Below are positions 26,148 to 34,582 of a stretch of DNA of 64,000 nucleotides, piece after piece. How positions within the stretch are numbered: position 1 is the first letter of the stretch; each line of letters begins with the position of its first letter. The stretch is from Flavobacterium difficile (lineage in GTDB: Bacteria > Bacteroidota > Bacteroidia > Flavobacteriales > Flavobacteriaceae). A program made the translations under genes and the position numbers. The notes beneath the pieces were generated by a model, which was not told where the DNA came from, made no database searches, and saw only the letters and a list, made by a program, of their open reading frames with translations. The stretch is taken from the NCBI RefSeq assembly GCF_011392115.1, contig NZ_JAAJBT010000004.1, positions 186,001-250,000 of the forward strand, written 5' to 3'.

Positions 26148-28697
26148 TTATCTATTCGGATTTAAAGCTTTGTCAATTCTAGCTACTAAATCTGCGATAT
26201 GAAATTTACTTAAACGGTCTGTTGCCGTAGCATTTGCCGCTTTTAATTGGCTTCTTAATTCAATTAAATGTCCGCGTGCAATTGAAGGTAAATCGGTATC
26301 AGCGATAACAATTCTTCTTCCGTTAAAGTTAGCGGTTACGGTTCTTTCTAGGCTGATTGCATCAATTAATTTAGATACGAAAGCTTTTTGTAAATTTCTT
26401 CTGTATACATCAATAGCTGCATTAGTTCTTAATTCTGTAAAAATTCCGCGTTTTAAATCGATCATTAATTCATCTACCGAATAATTTGCTTTGCTTAAAG
26501 AAGAAGTTTCCATTAAACGCGCTAAACGATCTGGAGCTAATAAACTTGATAAAGTACCGTCTTGAATACCTCTCATTAACTCTACTCCATTGTCTGGATT
26601 AATTTTAGCTAAAACATTCTGATCTAATAACCAAGTTGGAGTTTTAAACAATTGCTCATTTAAGAAAGCAACCGCTTCATTTTGAATAGTAGAAGGTACA
26701 ACTTCGTACTCATTACCCTCCATGTCATACGTTTTAGGGTTTTCGTAAATTCCACCTACGTTTTTCGTAACGTGACCCATATATCTTCTGAACTGTCCAA
26801 CTAATGAATTATATAAACCTTCTAATTCTGAATAATCTTCCCCTTTTTCTTTACTCCACTCAATTAAGTTAGGTAAAATTCTTTTTAAGTTTTTGATACC
26901 ATATTCTGACGCTTTCATGGCATTGTCCCCTAAATCTTCTGTTTGGAAACGAGGATCGAATGGACTAGTTTCTGTACCAAATTGTAATCTTTTGTTTTTG
27001 TACGCTTCTTTAGTCATTTCGTTAAGAATTGCTTTTTCAGCTTCTTCAGATTTGGCGTCATTAAAATAAGAGTACCCCCATTTGATAGCCCATTTGTCGT
27101 AATCTCCAATTTTTGGGAATAAATCTTTAACATTATCTTCAGGTTGTGCTACATAATTAAAACGAGCGTAATCCATGATAGAAGAAGTGTGTCCGTTTTT
27201 CTTTTGGAATTCTGGATTTCTTAACATTTCAACTGGAGTTGCATTACTAGCCCCCATGTTGTGACGTAAACCAAGTGTGTGTCCTACTTCGTGAGCTGCT
27301 ACGAAACGAATTAATTCGCCCATTAACTTATCGTCAAACTTTTTATTTCTTGCTTTTGGATCTACTGCGGCAGTTTGAATTAAATACCAATCGCGTAATA
27401 AACTCATAATATTATGGTACCAACCGATGTGAGATTCCATAATTTCACCTGTTCTTGGATCGTGAACGTTTGGTCCGTATGCATTTTGAATTTCAGCAGC
27501 GAAATATCTTAACACCGAAAAACGTGCATCTTCTAAACTCATTGTTGGGTCATTTTCTGGCCAATATTCTCCACGAATTGCATTTTTCCAACCTGCAAAT
27601 TCGAAAGCCACTTGCCAATCGTCGATACCTTGTTTGATAAAAGGTTTCCATTTGTCTGGAGTAGCAGGATCTAAATAATAAACAATTGGTTTTTTAGGCT
27701 CAATTAATTCCCCTCTTTTTTGTTTTTCAGCATCTTCTGCATTTTTAGGTTCTAAACGCCATCTAACAGCAAAGATATCAGTTTCTGCTTTTTGAGAATC
27801 TTCTTTAAAAACATCATATCCATTAGCAAAATATCCAACTCTTTTATCGAAAGAACGCTTACGCATTGGATTTTCTGGTAATAAAATGAAAGACGTATTG
27901 ATTTCCATAGTTACTACACCTGCATCTAGAGCTGCTGGGAAATCAGTTCCGATTTTTGGTACTGGAGATCTTGAAACTTGAGGTGCAACAGTTGAGAACG
28001 TTTTAGTAGTTCTGATTTCTGTATTGATAGGGAAACTTTTTACAAATTGAATAAACGATTTGTCTTTTTGAAACGCTTGAATGCTTAACAATTGTTTGTT
28101 TACCGGATTTAAAGAGAAAATTTGCGTATCTGAATCGAACGCTGAAGTCATATCGATTACACTTGAAACATTTTCTTTACCTGATTCCGATTTTTTATAA
28201 GCCAACACATCGTAAATTCCGATAATTGGATCGGCACTTGAATTCTTTACTGATTTTGTGATTGGTTTGTCTTCATCTGGAGTAGTGATTACGTAAGTTA
28301 TAGAACGTAAGATAATCGTATTATTCATACCTTTTTCGAAACGAACCACTTGACGATTGATTTCTTCACCACCGAAAATTCCACCACCTGCAGGTGTTTT
28401 AGAATATCTTGTGATGGTCATAATTTCTTTACCAATTAGAGATTCAGAAATTTCAAATAAGTACTTATCTGCCACTTTGTGAACATCAATAAGACCTTTT
28501 TGAGTTACCGCAGTAGAATCGATAACTTTTTTGTAGGGTTTAGGCTCTTTTTTACCATCAGGTTTTTTAACATCTGCGGGAGCAGCTGCAACAGGAGCTT
28601 GTCCTTTTTTATTCTTTTTGTCTTTCTTTTGTGCGATACTATCTGCACTTGTTAAAAGAAAAACACACAAAAGAATTTGTAGTGATTTTTTCAACAT
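26148..28697 (-). CDS. Exported zinc-dependent metalloprotease (DUF5117/DUF5118 type)
   Basis: 849 residues with a signal peptide (ADSIAQ, about residue 23) and then a Lys/Pro/Ala-rich linker. A large beta-rich N-terminal half precedes the metzincin-like motif HEVGHTLGLRHNMGAS near residue 470, which carries the extended HExxHxxGxxH zinc ligands. TSSIMDY a few residues on is the likely Met-turn. The architecture matches the Bacteroidetes zinc-dependent metalloprotease family with DUF5117, DUF5118 and DUF4953. Probably periplasmic or secreted, substrate unknown. It is transcribed alone, and the repeat arrays lie downstream. Confidence 0.9.
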   Translation of the reverse strand: MLKKSLQILLCVFLLTSADSIAQKKDKKNKKGQAPVAAAPADVKKPDGKKEPKPYKKVIDSTAVTQKGLIDVHKVADKYLFEISESLIGKEIMTITRYSKTPAGGGIFGGEEINRQVVRFEKGMNNTIILRSITYVITTPDEDKPITKSVKNSSADPIIGIYDVLAYKKSESGKENVSSVIDMTSAFDSDTQIFSLNPVNKQLLSIQAFQKDKSFIQFVKSFPINTEIRTTKTFSTVAPQVSRSPVPKIGTDFPAALDAGVVTMEINTSFILLPENPMRKRSFDKRVGYFANGYDVFKEDSQKAETDIFAVRWRLEPKNAEDAEKQKRGELIEPKKPIVYYLDPATPDKWKPFIKQGIDDWQVAFEFAGWKNAIRGEYWPENDPTMSLEDARFSVLRYFAAEIQNAYGPNVHDPRTGEIMESHIGWYHNIMSLLRDWYLIQTAAVDPKARNKKFDDKLMGELIRFVAAHEVGHTLGLRHNMGASNATPVEMLRNPEFQKKNGHTSSIMDYARFNYVAQPEDNVKDLFPKIGDYDKWAIKWGYSYFNDAKSEEAEKAILNEMTKEAYKNKRLQFGTETSPFDPRFQTEDLGDNAMKASEYGIKNLKRILPNLIEWSKEKGEDYSELEGLYNSLVGQFRRYMGHVTKNVGGIYENPKTYDMEGNEYEVVPSTIQNEAVAFLNEQLFKTPTWLLDQNVLAKINPDNGVELMRGIQDGTLSSLLAPDRLARLMETSSLSKANYSVDELMIDLKRGIFTELRTNAAIDVYRRNLQKAFVSKLIDAISLERTVTANFNGRRIVIADTDLPSIARGHLIELRSQLKAANATATDRLSKFHIADLVARIDKALNPNR

Positions 28698-28800
28698 AAA
28701 ATTTTGTTTAGTTAATGAATATACATCTGTCTTGCTAAAATACTTTATGTTACTTTAAAAAGTTAGTTTTATGAATACTTTAACAATTGATGAAATAAAA

Positions 28801-28828
28801 AAACGTCATTAACTTAAAAATGACGTTT
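28801..28828 (-). terminator. Rho-independent terminator of the porin gene
   Basis: AAACGTCATT (28801-28810) pairs with AATGACGTTT (28819-28828). On the minus strand it is followed by a run of Ts. Confidence 0.85.
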
Positions 28829-28842
28829 GTAATTTGAACTCG

Positions 28843-30057
28843 TTAAATTCCGATTTCGACTTGAAAGCGTAAAAACCAATTGTTTTGGGTTGTTCCGTTT
28901 TGGAATTCTAAAGTATCGAAAGTGACTTCTGTTTGCAATTTAAAAGTATGCTCCCAAATGTATCTTGTTAGTCCAAAAGACAATTGTTTCGAATTGGGAG
29001 CGAATTGTTGAATATCTTTTCCTACTTTTTGAATGGAATATCTGGTGATAAATTCGTAATTCGATTTTGTGTTGTAACTCAATTGGTAATCAAAACCATT
29101 ACCAACAAAAGCATAGTTAGAAACGGTACTATCAGTTGGATCGAAAGTTACCGCATTTTCAGTAGTGGTACGCGACATAAAACTAGACATCGCAGCAAAG
29201 CCCTTATATTTGAACATGGCATCTAAAAGTACCGATTTCATGGTTCTTGTTTCAAATAAATCGTTACCCAACTGACCTTGCGTTCTTCTGGCATGATTAT
29301 TTTGTTGAAAAGCTCCTGAGAACATTAATTTCGGCTTGCTTTCACGCATGATATCCCCTTCAAAATTTGTTCCATCCCTAGTAAAAGCGCCAAGAGGTAA
29401 TATTTCAATTTTTCCAGTTATTGCTATACCATCATCTGGTTTATCGGTAGAATTTCTTCCTTCACCTGTAGAAACTGCACCTTTGAAATTGTATGAGAAC
29501 TTATTTTTATATTCATTAGTGTTGTGGACTTGGAATCCGAAATCCCTATCAATAGTAAATCGGGCATTATTAATAGTTCTGTCTGTTAATTGCAAACCTC
29601 CAGAAGAATTGACACGTTGTCTGTTTCCGGGTAATTTTGTTTGGCCGAAACTCACATTCCAATGATTATTGGGGCGATACATAAAAACAGCATCTCTAAT
29701 AATATTTAAATTTTCGCCATCTTTTATTTCTCCGACATCACCGGGTGCAAAAGACAATTGAATGGCGTACAAGAATTTTGGATTTCCTACAAAACCGTCA
29801 AAACGCAAACGTAACCTTCTAATTTGAGCATCATATCCACCGCTTTCCCCATCATTTTCAACATAAGTTACTCGATTTTGCATTCTAAACCTAATATTCA
29901 ATTGATACAAACTATCAGGAGAAGTGATTCCAATTCCTTTCCCTGAACTAAAATAAGGCAAGGAAGACAATTTGATATCATTGGTTGGTTTTTCTTGCGA
30001 AAACAAAAAATTAGAAATGAAAAAGATAAAAAGAAAGAAATAATTTAAAAATTTCAT
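28843..30057 (-). CDS. OprO/OprP-like porin (phosphate-selective porin family)
   Basis: 404 residues from ATG at 30057 (MKFLNYFFLFIFF). The frame runs three codons further only through a TTG. The signal peptide ends SNFLFSQ. IRRLRLRFDGFVGNPKFLYAIQLSFAPGD and GQTKLPGNRQR are typical of Bacteroidetes porins assigned to OprO/P. The chain ends in an aromatic barrel strand (FLRFQVEIGI). It is the last gene of a phosphate-related cluster, so it probably passes phosphate or another anion through the outer membrane. Specificity is inferred from context. Confidence 0.85.
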   Translation of the reverse strand: MKFLNYFFLFIFFISNFLFSQEKPTNDIKLSSLPYFSSGKGIGITSPDSLYQLNIRFRMQNRVTYVENDGESGGYDAQIRRLRLRFDGFVGNPKFLYAIQLSFAPGDVGEIKDGENLNIIRDAVFMYRPNNHWNVSFGQTKLPGNRQRVNSSGGLQLTDRTINNARFTIDRDFGFQVHNTNEYKNKFSYNFKGAVSTGEGRNSTDKPDDGIAITGKIEILPLGAFTRDGTNFEGDIMRESKPKLMFSGAFQQNNHARRTQGQLGNDLFETRTMKSVLLDAMFKYKGFAAMSSFMSRTTTENAVTFDPTDSTVSNYAFVGNGFDYQLSYNTKSNYEFITRYSIQKVGKDIQQFAPNSKQLSFGLTRYIWEHTFKLQTEVTFDTLEFQNGTTQNNWFLRFQVEIGI

Positions 30058-30187
30058 GCGATACAATTATGAAATGAATTTAGTTTTCAAATATTGAAGG
30101 TAAAAATAGGAATTAAAAATAGTTTCACTCTCCAACGCACACAATTTTTACATAAAATTTCTTTTTTTTAAAATATTTTAGATGTTT

Positions 30188-31429
30188 TTAAAAGTTAAAC
30201 TGCGCCTGAATTCTTAATAGGCTTCCAGATTGATAATTATCAAATAAAACCGCATCTTCGTATTCTCTTTTTGAAATGGTGTAATCTGCAACAAGTTCAA
30301 AGCTTTTAAAAGGTTGCCATTCAATACCTATTTCTAAATCGTTTACTTTATAGCTCCTAGCATCTAATTCGTGTTTTTTTCCACCATTATAATATTGATA
30401 CTTTACAAACGGAAAAACTATGTGATTTTTTATTGAAGTTTTAGCATTTAACATTATGTATCCACCTTCTAAATGACTTTCTTCAATGGTATTGTTAGAC
30501 GGATTATATCTTGGTCCTCTACCAATGTTATATTCTGCTTGAACCCCAAAAGGTTTTGGATACAAAATAAGTGAAGCTGCAGCACGTTGGTCTAGAAACT
30601 CTGGATTGTTATTTTCTAATTTTGCCTTAGCTGCCCCTGTTGTTAGAGCATTAACCACAAACTTTCCGTTATACGCTTGAACACCAGCTTCAAAAACTTG
30701 ACCGTTTTTAAATTCGAATGGGTATGTAAATCTAGCTACAACATGCTGATTATTATTTCTTTCTGTTTGATTGGCAGTTTGACCATTATACAAACCTAAT
30801 CCTAATAATCCATAATCTCCACTACCTTTATACCCATCATCTATTAATTTTTTAAATAATTCTCTCTTTTCTTTTGTAGCCCAATAAAAGAATACACCTA
30901 AATCACGCTCATTAGAAACGGCACTATTTAGTGCATCATTTCGATCTAAAGTTATTCTATTTTGAGAAGATTGCATATTTTCAAAGCCGAAGGGAACTTT
31001 ACTTTGTCCAATTCTAAAACGGTACTCTCTGTCTTTATCTAATGATAAATCAAAATATGCATCTCTTATTTGAAATAAACTATTTGTAGTTCCTGCCGCA
31101 GATGCAAAATCTGGTTGAATATAAATAAAAACTCTATCGTGTACTTGACCAGAAAATATAATCCTTCCACGTCTTACAAAAAAGCTACTTGTACCACCCC
31201 AAGATCTATCACATTGTTCACAGCCTAAATTCGGGTTTGTCTCTAAAAGTTTATTATATCTAACTTGAGCGTAACCTCTTAAACTTATTAATTCGAACCA
31301 TTTTTTCTTTGGCTTTTCTTCCTCTTTTTTTGTTTCAGAGATGAGCATTGTTTTAATCGTATCATTTTGAGAAAAGGAATTTAATATTCCGAAAAAAACA
31401 AATAAGTTAAGATAAATTAATTTTTTCAT
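30188..31429 (-). CDS. OprO/OprP-like porin, second copy
   Basis: 413 residues with a signal peptide (LNSFSQ, about residue 21). RVFIYIQPDFASAAG, FRIGQSKVPFGFENMQSSQNR and the final LLRIQAQFNF strand mark a 16-strand-type porin of the phosphate-selective family. It has limited similarity to the porin that follows at 28843, so this is not a recent duplication. A separate -7 box (31482-31489) and a terminator after pit suggest it can be transcribed independently of the permease. Confidence 0.87.
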   Translation of the reverse strand: MKKLIYLNLFVFFGILNSFSQNDTIKTMLISETKKEEEKPKKKWFELISLRGYAQVRYNKLLETNPNLGCEQCDRSWGGTSSFFVRRGRIIFSGQVHDRVFIYIQPDFASAAGTTNSLFQIRDAYFDLSLDKDREYRFRIGQSKVPFGFENMQSSQNRITLDRNDALNSAVSNERDLGVFFYWATKEKRELFKKLIDDGYKGSGDYGLLGLGLYNGQTANQTERNNNQHVVARFTYPFEFKNGQVFEAGVQAYNGKFVVNALTTGAAKAKLENNNPEFLDQRAAASLILYPKPFGVQAEYNIGRGPRYNPSNNTIEESHLEGGYIMLNAKTSIKNHIVFPFVKYQYYNGGKKHELDARSYKVNDLEIGIEWQPFKSFELVADYTISKREYEDAVLFDNYQSGSLLRIQAQFNF

Positions 31430-31481
31430 TAGTGTTTGTGTAGTTGTGTTAAGAATTAGTTGTTGTTTTGTTTTGTTTGTG

Positions 31482-31489
31482 CAAATTTA
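31482..31489 (-). promoter_or_regulatory. Candidate -7 box of the porin gene at 30188-31429
   Basis: On the minus strand TAAATTTG, an exact TAnnTTTG match, 53 bases before the ATG. A TTAACA half-site lies just upstream. No TTG box is found at the expected spacing. Confidence 0.35.
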
Positions 31490-31590
31490 ATGTTAACAAC
31501 TAGAGAGTTATCATTATTTATATTAAGTTATCTTTAAGAAGTTAGTTAATTAATTTACAATTTCTTAACAAATATAAATTTGACAAAAAA

Positions 31591-31619
31591 AATCCGTCCC
31601 AATTGTATTGAGACGGATT
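31591..31619 (-). terminator. Rho-independent terminator after pit
   Basis: AATCCGTCCCAAT (31591-31603) pairs with ATTGAGACGGATT (31607-31619) with one mismatch. The minus-strand side is followed by Ts. Confidence 0.8.
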
Positions 31620-31642
31620 CTTATGTTTATGATTTATTTTAT

Positions 31643-33274
31643 TTACACGAACAAAGTAGTTATGAAATAAATTATAGCTGCAATAATTGCTGAAACTGGA
31701 ATGGTTAAAACCCAAGCCCACAATAAGCTGATTGTAACACCCCAACGAACTGCGCTTAAACGTTTAGTTGCTCCTACTCCAATTATAGAACCTGTAATGG
31801 TATGTGTGGTAGAAACAGGTACACCCATTTGAGAAACTGTAAATAAAGTTAAAGCCCCAGCGGTTTCAGAACAAACCCCTTCTAGAGGTGTAACTTTGGT
31901 GATTTTCGTTCCCATAGTTTTTACGATTTTCCAACCTCCCATTAACGTCCCTAAACCAATCATTAAGTAACACCCGAAAGCAATCCATGTTGGCATAGTA
32001 TCTTTAGTTACTTTTGTTTCTAATTTATGACCTTCTAGCAACTTACCGTCTTTATCTAAATATTTAGAAAATATTTTTGCATATCTATATTCTGGATTTA
32101 CTTCTTTTCCTTTAAAAATTATTTCATTAGTTACAACGTCTTTTACGTCTTTTTTATCAGAGTAAACTACAAGTTTTGTTAGCTTTTTAGAAACTTTTTC
32201 AAAGTTATTTAAGTTAATTTTGTCTTTAGATAATGAGACTAAGAAAGGATTTGTTTTAGCAACATCTTTATTTAATTTTTCATCATCGTAAATTTTTTCA
32301 CCAGTTGTTACATCAATAATTTTCTTTCCATCTAAAAATAAAGTATCTTTTCCAAATACACCAACTGACGGTTTAAACTTTTTAACTTTCCCTTCTTCAT
32401 TTTTATAAACTACTTGAAGAACTTCCGTTGTGTTAAGCAAGTTATATTCTTTTACAAATTCAGGCATATTCTTGTCGGGACTTGTTCTATATTCATTAGC
32501 ATATACAATACAAGCGGCACAAATAATTCCCATTACTTTTTGAGAATCGGCACCACCGTGTCCTAATGAAAAAGCTGCAGAAGATAATAACTGTAATTTC
32601 TTGTACATATTTCCTTCTTTAGTGTGTGAAGGATTTTTACCATGTACCAATTCGTACCAACAATACACTACGATAAATAAACCAAGCAGAATACCGATGA
32701 TCCATATCATAATTGGTTTGATATCTAAACTATCTTTTAAGCTATAAGTTACATAAACAGTTAGTACTGAAACGGCTATAGATAAACTTATTTTCTTGAA
32801 AAAATTTCTTTGAATTGTTACCAAGGCAATAAAGAAAGAAATGATTCCTCCAATAAATGGTGCTAAGAAAATAAATAGAACTGTAAGTCCAATAGATTCT
32901 AAATTTAACACACCGAAACCAGCGTGTGCAACGGCTGCTCCTGCAAAACCACCAATAAGAGTATGTGAGGATGAAGATGGGATTCCTAACTTCCAAGTTA
33001 ATAAATTCCAAATAGTGGCTGCTAATAATCCGGATAAAATTACCCAAAGATTAATTACAGAACCATCTACCGTTTTGGCTACCGTATTTCCCACACTCAT
33101 ATCGAAAACCCAGTAGGCTATAAAGTTGAAAAATGCAGCCCAAATTACAGCTTGTGTTGGAGATAAAACTTTTGTAGAAACTACAGTTGCAATAGAATTG
33201 GCGGCGTCATGAAAACCATTAACCAAATCAAACAACAAGGCAATGACTATAATTACTATTAATAATGTAAACAT
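31643..33274 (-). CDS. PiT-family inorganic phosphate transporter
   Basis: 543 residues. The PiT signature occurs in both halves: GFHDAANSIATVVSTKVL near residue 20 and GVPVSTTHTITGSIIGVGA near residue 490. About 10-12 membrane segments are visible. Between them is a hydrophilic insert of roughly 170 residues (about 265-430) rich in Lys/Asp, with GKDTLFLDGKKIIDV. PiT proteins import phosphate with protons or cations. The gene follows the DUF47 gene by nine bases, the usual pairing. Confidence 0.93.
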   Translation of the reverse strand: MFTLLIVIIVIALLFDLVNGFHDAANSIATVVSTKVLSPTQAVIWAAFFNFIAYWVFDMSVGNTVAKTVDGSVINLWVILSGLLAATIWNLLTWKLGIPSSSSHTLIGGFAGAAVAHAGFGVLNLESIGLTVLFIFLAPFIGGIISFFIALVTIQRNFFKKISLSIAVSVLTVYVTYSLKDSLDIKPIMIWIIGILLGLFIVVYCWYELVHGKNPSHTKEGNMYKKLQLLSSAAFSLGHGGADSQKVMGIICAACIVYANEYRTSPDKNMPEFVKEYNLLNTTEVLQVVYKNEEGKVKKFKPSVGVFGKDTLFLDGKKIIDVTTGEKIYDDEKLNKDVAKTNPFLVSLSKDKINLNNFEKVSKKLTKLVVYSDKKDVKDVVTNEIIFKGKEVNPEYRYAKIFSKYLDKDGKLLEGHKLETKVTKDTMPTWIAFGCYLMIGLGTLMGGWKIVKTMGTKITKVTPLEGVCSETAGALTLFTVSQMGVPVSTTHTITGSIIGVGATKRLSAVRWGVTISLLWAWVLTIPVSAIIAAIIYFITTLFV

Positions 33275-33283
33275 AGTACTTAA

Positions 33284-33928
33284 TTAAGAATGTTTAACGG
33301 CTACTGCTTCTAAAACTCTAGCAACAGCTTTACATTTGTCTGATGCTTTATCTAAAGATGCTAAAACTTCTTTATATTTAATCACATTTTTAGCATCTGT
33401 TTCGTTTTCGAAAATATCTGCTACAGCTTTTTCAAAAACTGAATCTGATTTTCTATCTAATTTGTTAATTTTCTTAACCGAATCAAAAATATTTTTGAAA
33501 TTTTTCATTTCTTTTAACTCCATTACAGATTTAGCAATGTAACCACAAGCCTCTAAATTGATTTCAGTAATTTTTCTGATAGATTTAGTGATTTTCTCCA
33601 CTTGATACATTCTAATTCTATTAGATGCTTCTTGTAAATTACTAGCTACATCCTCGATTGTAGTCATTAAAGCGTGAATGTCTTCTCTATCAAATGGTGT
33701 TATAAAATTTTTACTTAACTCGATATTCATTTTATGAGAAATTTTCTCAATGCTGTCAAATAATTCATCAATTTTTTTAAAATAACTTTCTCTTTCTGCT
33801 TTAGAAGCATTTACTCCTTCATGCAAAGCATCAGACATTTTAGTTAACTTGTTAGTAGCTTCTTCGAATAGTGGAAAAAAAGTTTTGTCTTTTGGAGAGA
33901 AAAAATTTAAAATGTTTGTAAAGCTCAT
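33284..33928 (-). CDS. DUF47 (PhoU-like) phosphate transport regulator
   Basis: 214 residues, almost entirely helical, starting MSFTNILNFFSPKDKTFFPLFE. The DREDIHALMTTIEDVA segment is the DUF47 hallmark and resembles metal-binding sites of PhoU. Such proteins partner with PiT permeases and are thought to gate them. It is the first gene of the cluster DUF47-pit-porin-porin. The sequence in front has a -7 box and 11-bp-spaced TTAACA-like repeats resembling a Pho box. Confidence 0.93.
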   Translation of the reverse strand: MSFTNILNFFSPKDKTFFPLFEEATNKLTKMSDALHEGVNASKAERESYFKKIDELFDSIEKISHKMNIELSKNFITPFDREDIHALMTTIEDVASNLQEASNRIRMYQVEKITKSIRKITEINLEACGYIAKSVMELKEMKNFKNIFDSVKKINKLDRKSDSVFEKAVADIFENETDAKNVIKYKEVLASLDKASDKCKAVARVLEAVAVKHS

Positions 33929-33953
33929 CTTTTATTTAGTTAAAATTATGGTG

Positions 33954-34029
33954 CAAAAGTAAATTCCAAATGTTAAGTTAATGTTACGTAATCAATAATA
34001 GTAGATTAATTGTTAACGAATTATTAACA
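33954..34029 (-). promoter_or_regulatory. Candidate promoter and Pho-box-like repeats of the phosphate-uptake cluster
   Basis: On the minus strand: TACTTTTG (33961-33954, exact TAnnTTTG), a 17-base spacer, then TTA (33981-33979). Overlapping the -33 region are two TAACAT sites exactly 11 bases apart (33970-33975 and 33981-33986 on the plus-strand scale). A second 11-base pair, TTAACG and TTAACA, lies at 34013-34018 and 34024-34029. PhoB and PhoP operators elsewhere are 11-bp direct repeats of related sequence. That this is one is inferred. Confidence 0.5.
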
Positions 34030-34047
34030 AAATGTGAAGAAAAAAAT

Positions 34048-34367
34048 GCAGACCTATAAGCCGGATTCTGTATCCCGATAGGATCGGGACCCTTATCATT
34101 TATCTAGTTCTTAAATTACTCTAAGAATCCATCTTTCTACCCTTCAGCAACGGACGAGAAACCCTTAAATGCTGATATACTTGAAATTTCACCGCATAGA
34201 GTTTACCTGGTTTCACTACAGCTTAACCTGTACATACTTTCTGTTGCACTTGTCCTTGCAAATTCAGAATTCAATCCAAATTTACCGACGGGTGTTACCC
34301 GCTATGCTTCTCTATGGTGTCCGGACTTTCCTCTCCCGATATAATCGGGAACGATAAGGCGGTCTGC
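34048..34367 (-). ncRNA. rnpB: RNase P RNA
   Basis: About 320 bases. The 5' end GCAGACC (34367-34361) pairs with the 3' GGTCTGC (34054-34048) as helix P1. The conserved GAGGAAAGTCCGGAC block of P4/J3-4 follows the first hairpin (TCCCGA/TCGGGA). The 3' side has ACAGAATCCGGCTTATAGG, the universal end. It is the catalytic RNA maturing tRNA 5' ends. A run of Ts follows the 3' end. Confidence 0.95.
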
Positions 34368-34371
34368 GGTG

Positions 34372-34379
34372 CAAAGATA
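34372..34379 (-). promoter_or_regulatory. Candidate -7 box of rnpB
   Basis: Minus-strand TATCTTTG, an exact TAnnTTTG match, ends five bases before the inferred 5' end of the RNA. The -33 region falls inside the heptamer repeat at 34386-34413. Confidence 0.55.
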
Positions 34380-34385
34380 ACTAAA

Positions 34386-34413
34386 GTTGGGAGTTGGAAG
34401 CTGGAAGTTGGAA
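34386..34413. repeat. Heptamer tandem repeat upstream of rnpB
   Basis: Four 7-base blocks: GTTGGGA, GTTGGAA, GCTGGAA, GTTGGAA. Its complement (AACTTCC type) matches the repeat inside yggS. Confidence 0.75.
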
Positions 34414-34517
34414 GTTTTTTTTATAAGAACACAGTTTGAACAGATTTTCAAAATTTCTTTAATTTCTCAAATCTGTATTGAAAAAGTAGTGGGTAATGCT
34501 TTTTATAAAATATTAAT

Positions 34518-34552
34518 AACTTTTAACTTTTCACTTTTGACTTTTCACTTTT
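34518..34552. repeat. Heptamer tandem repeat upstream of dnaX
   Basis: Five blocks in perfect register: AACTTTT, AACTTTT, CACTTTT, GACTTTT, CACTTTT. Only the first base varies. It ends 30 bases before the dnaX ATG. Confidence 0.8.
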
Positions 34553-34582
34553 TAAATCTATATTTGCTAACGAGAATTACCT

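Noticed and set aside
34169..34357. Open frame of 62 codons on the plus strand
   Set aside because: It lies entirely within the RNase P RNA gene on the other strand.
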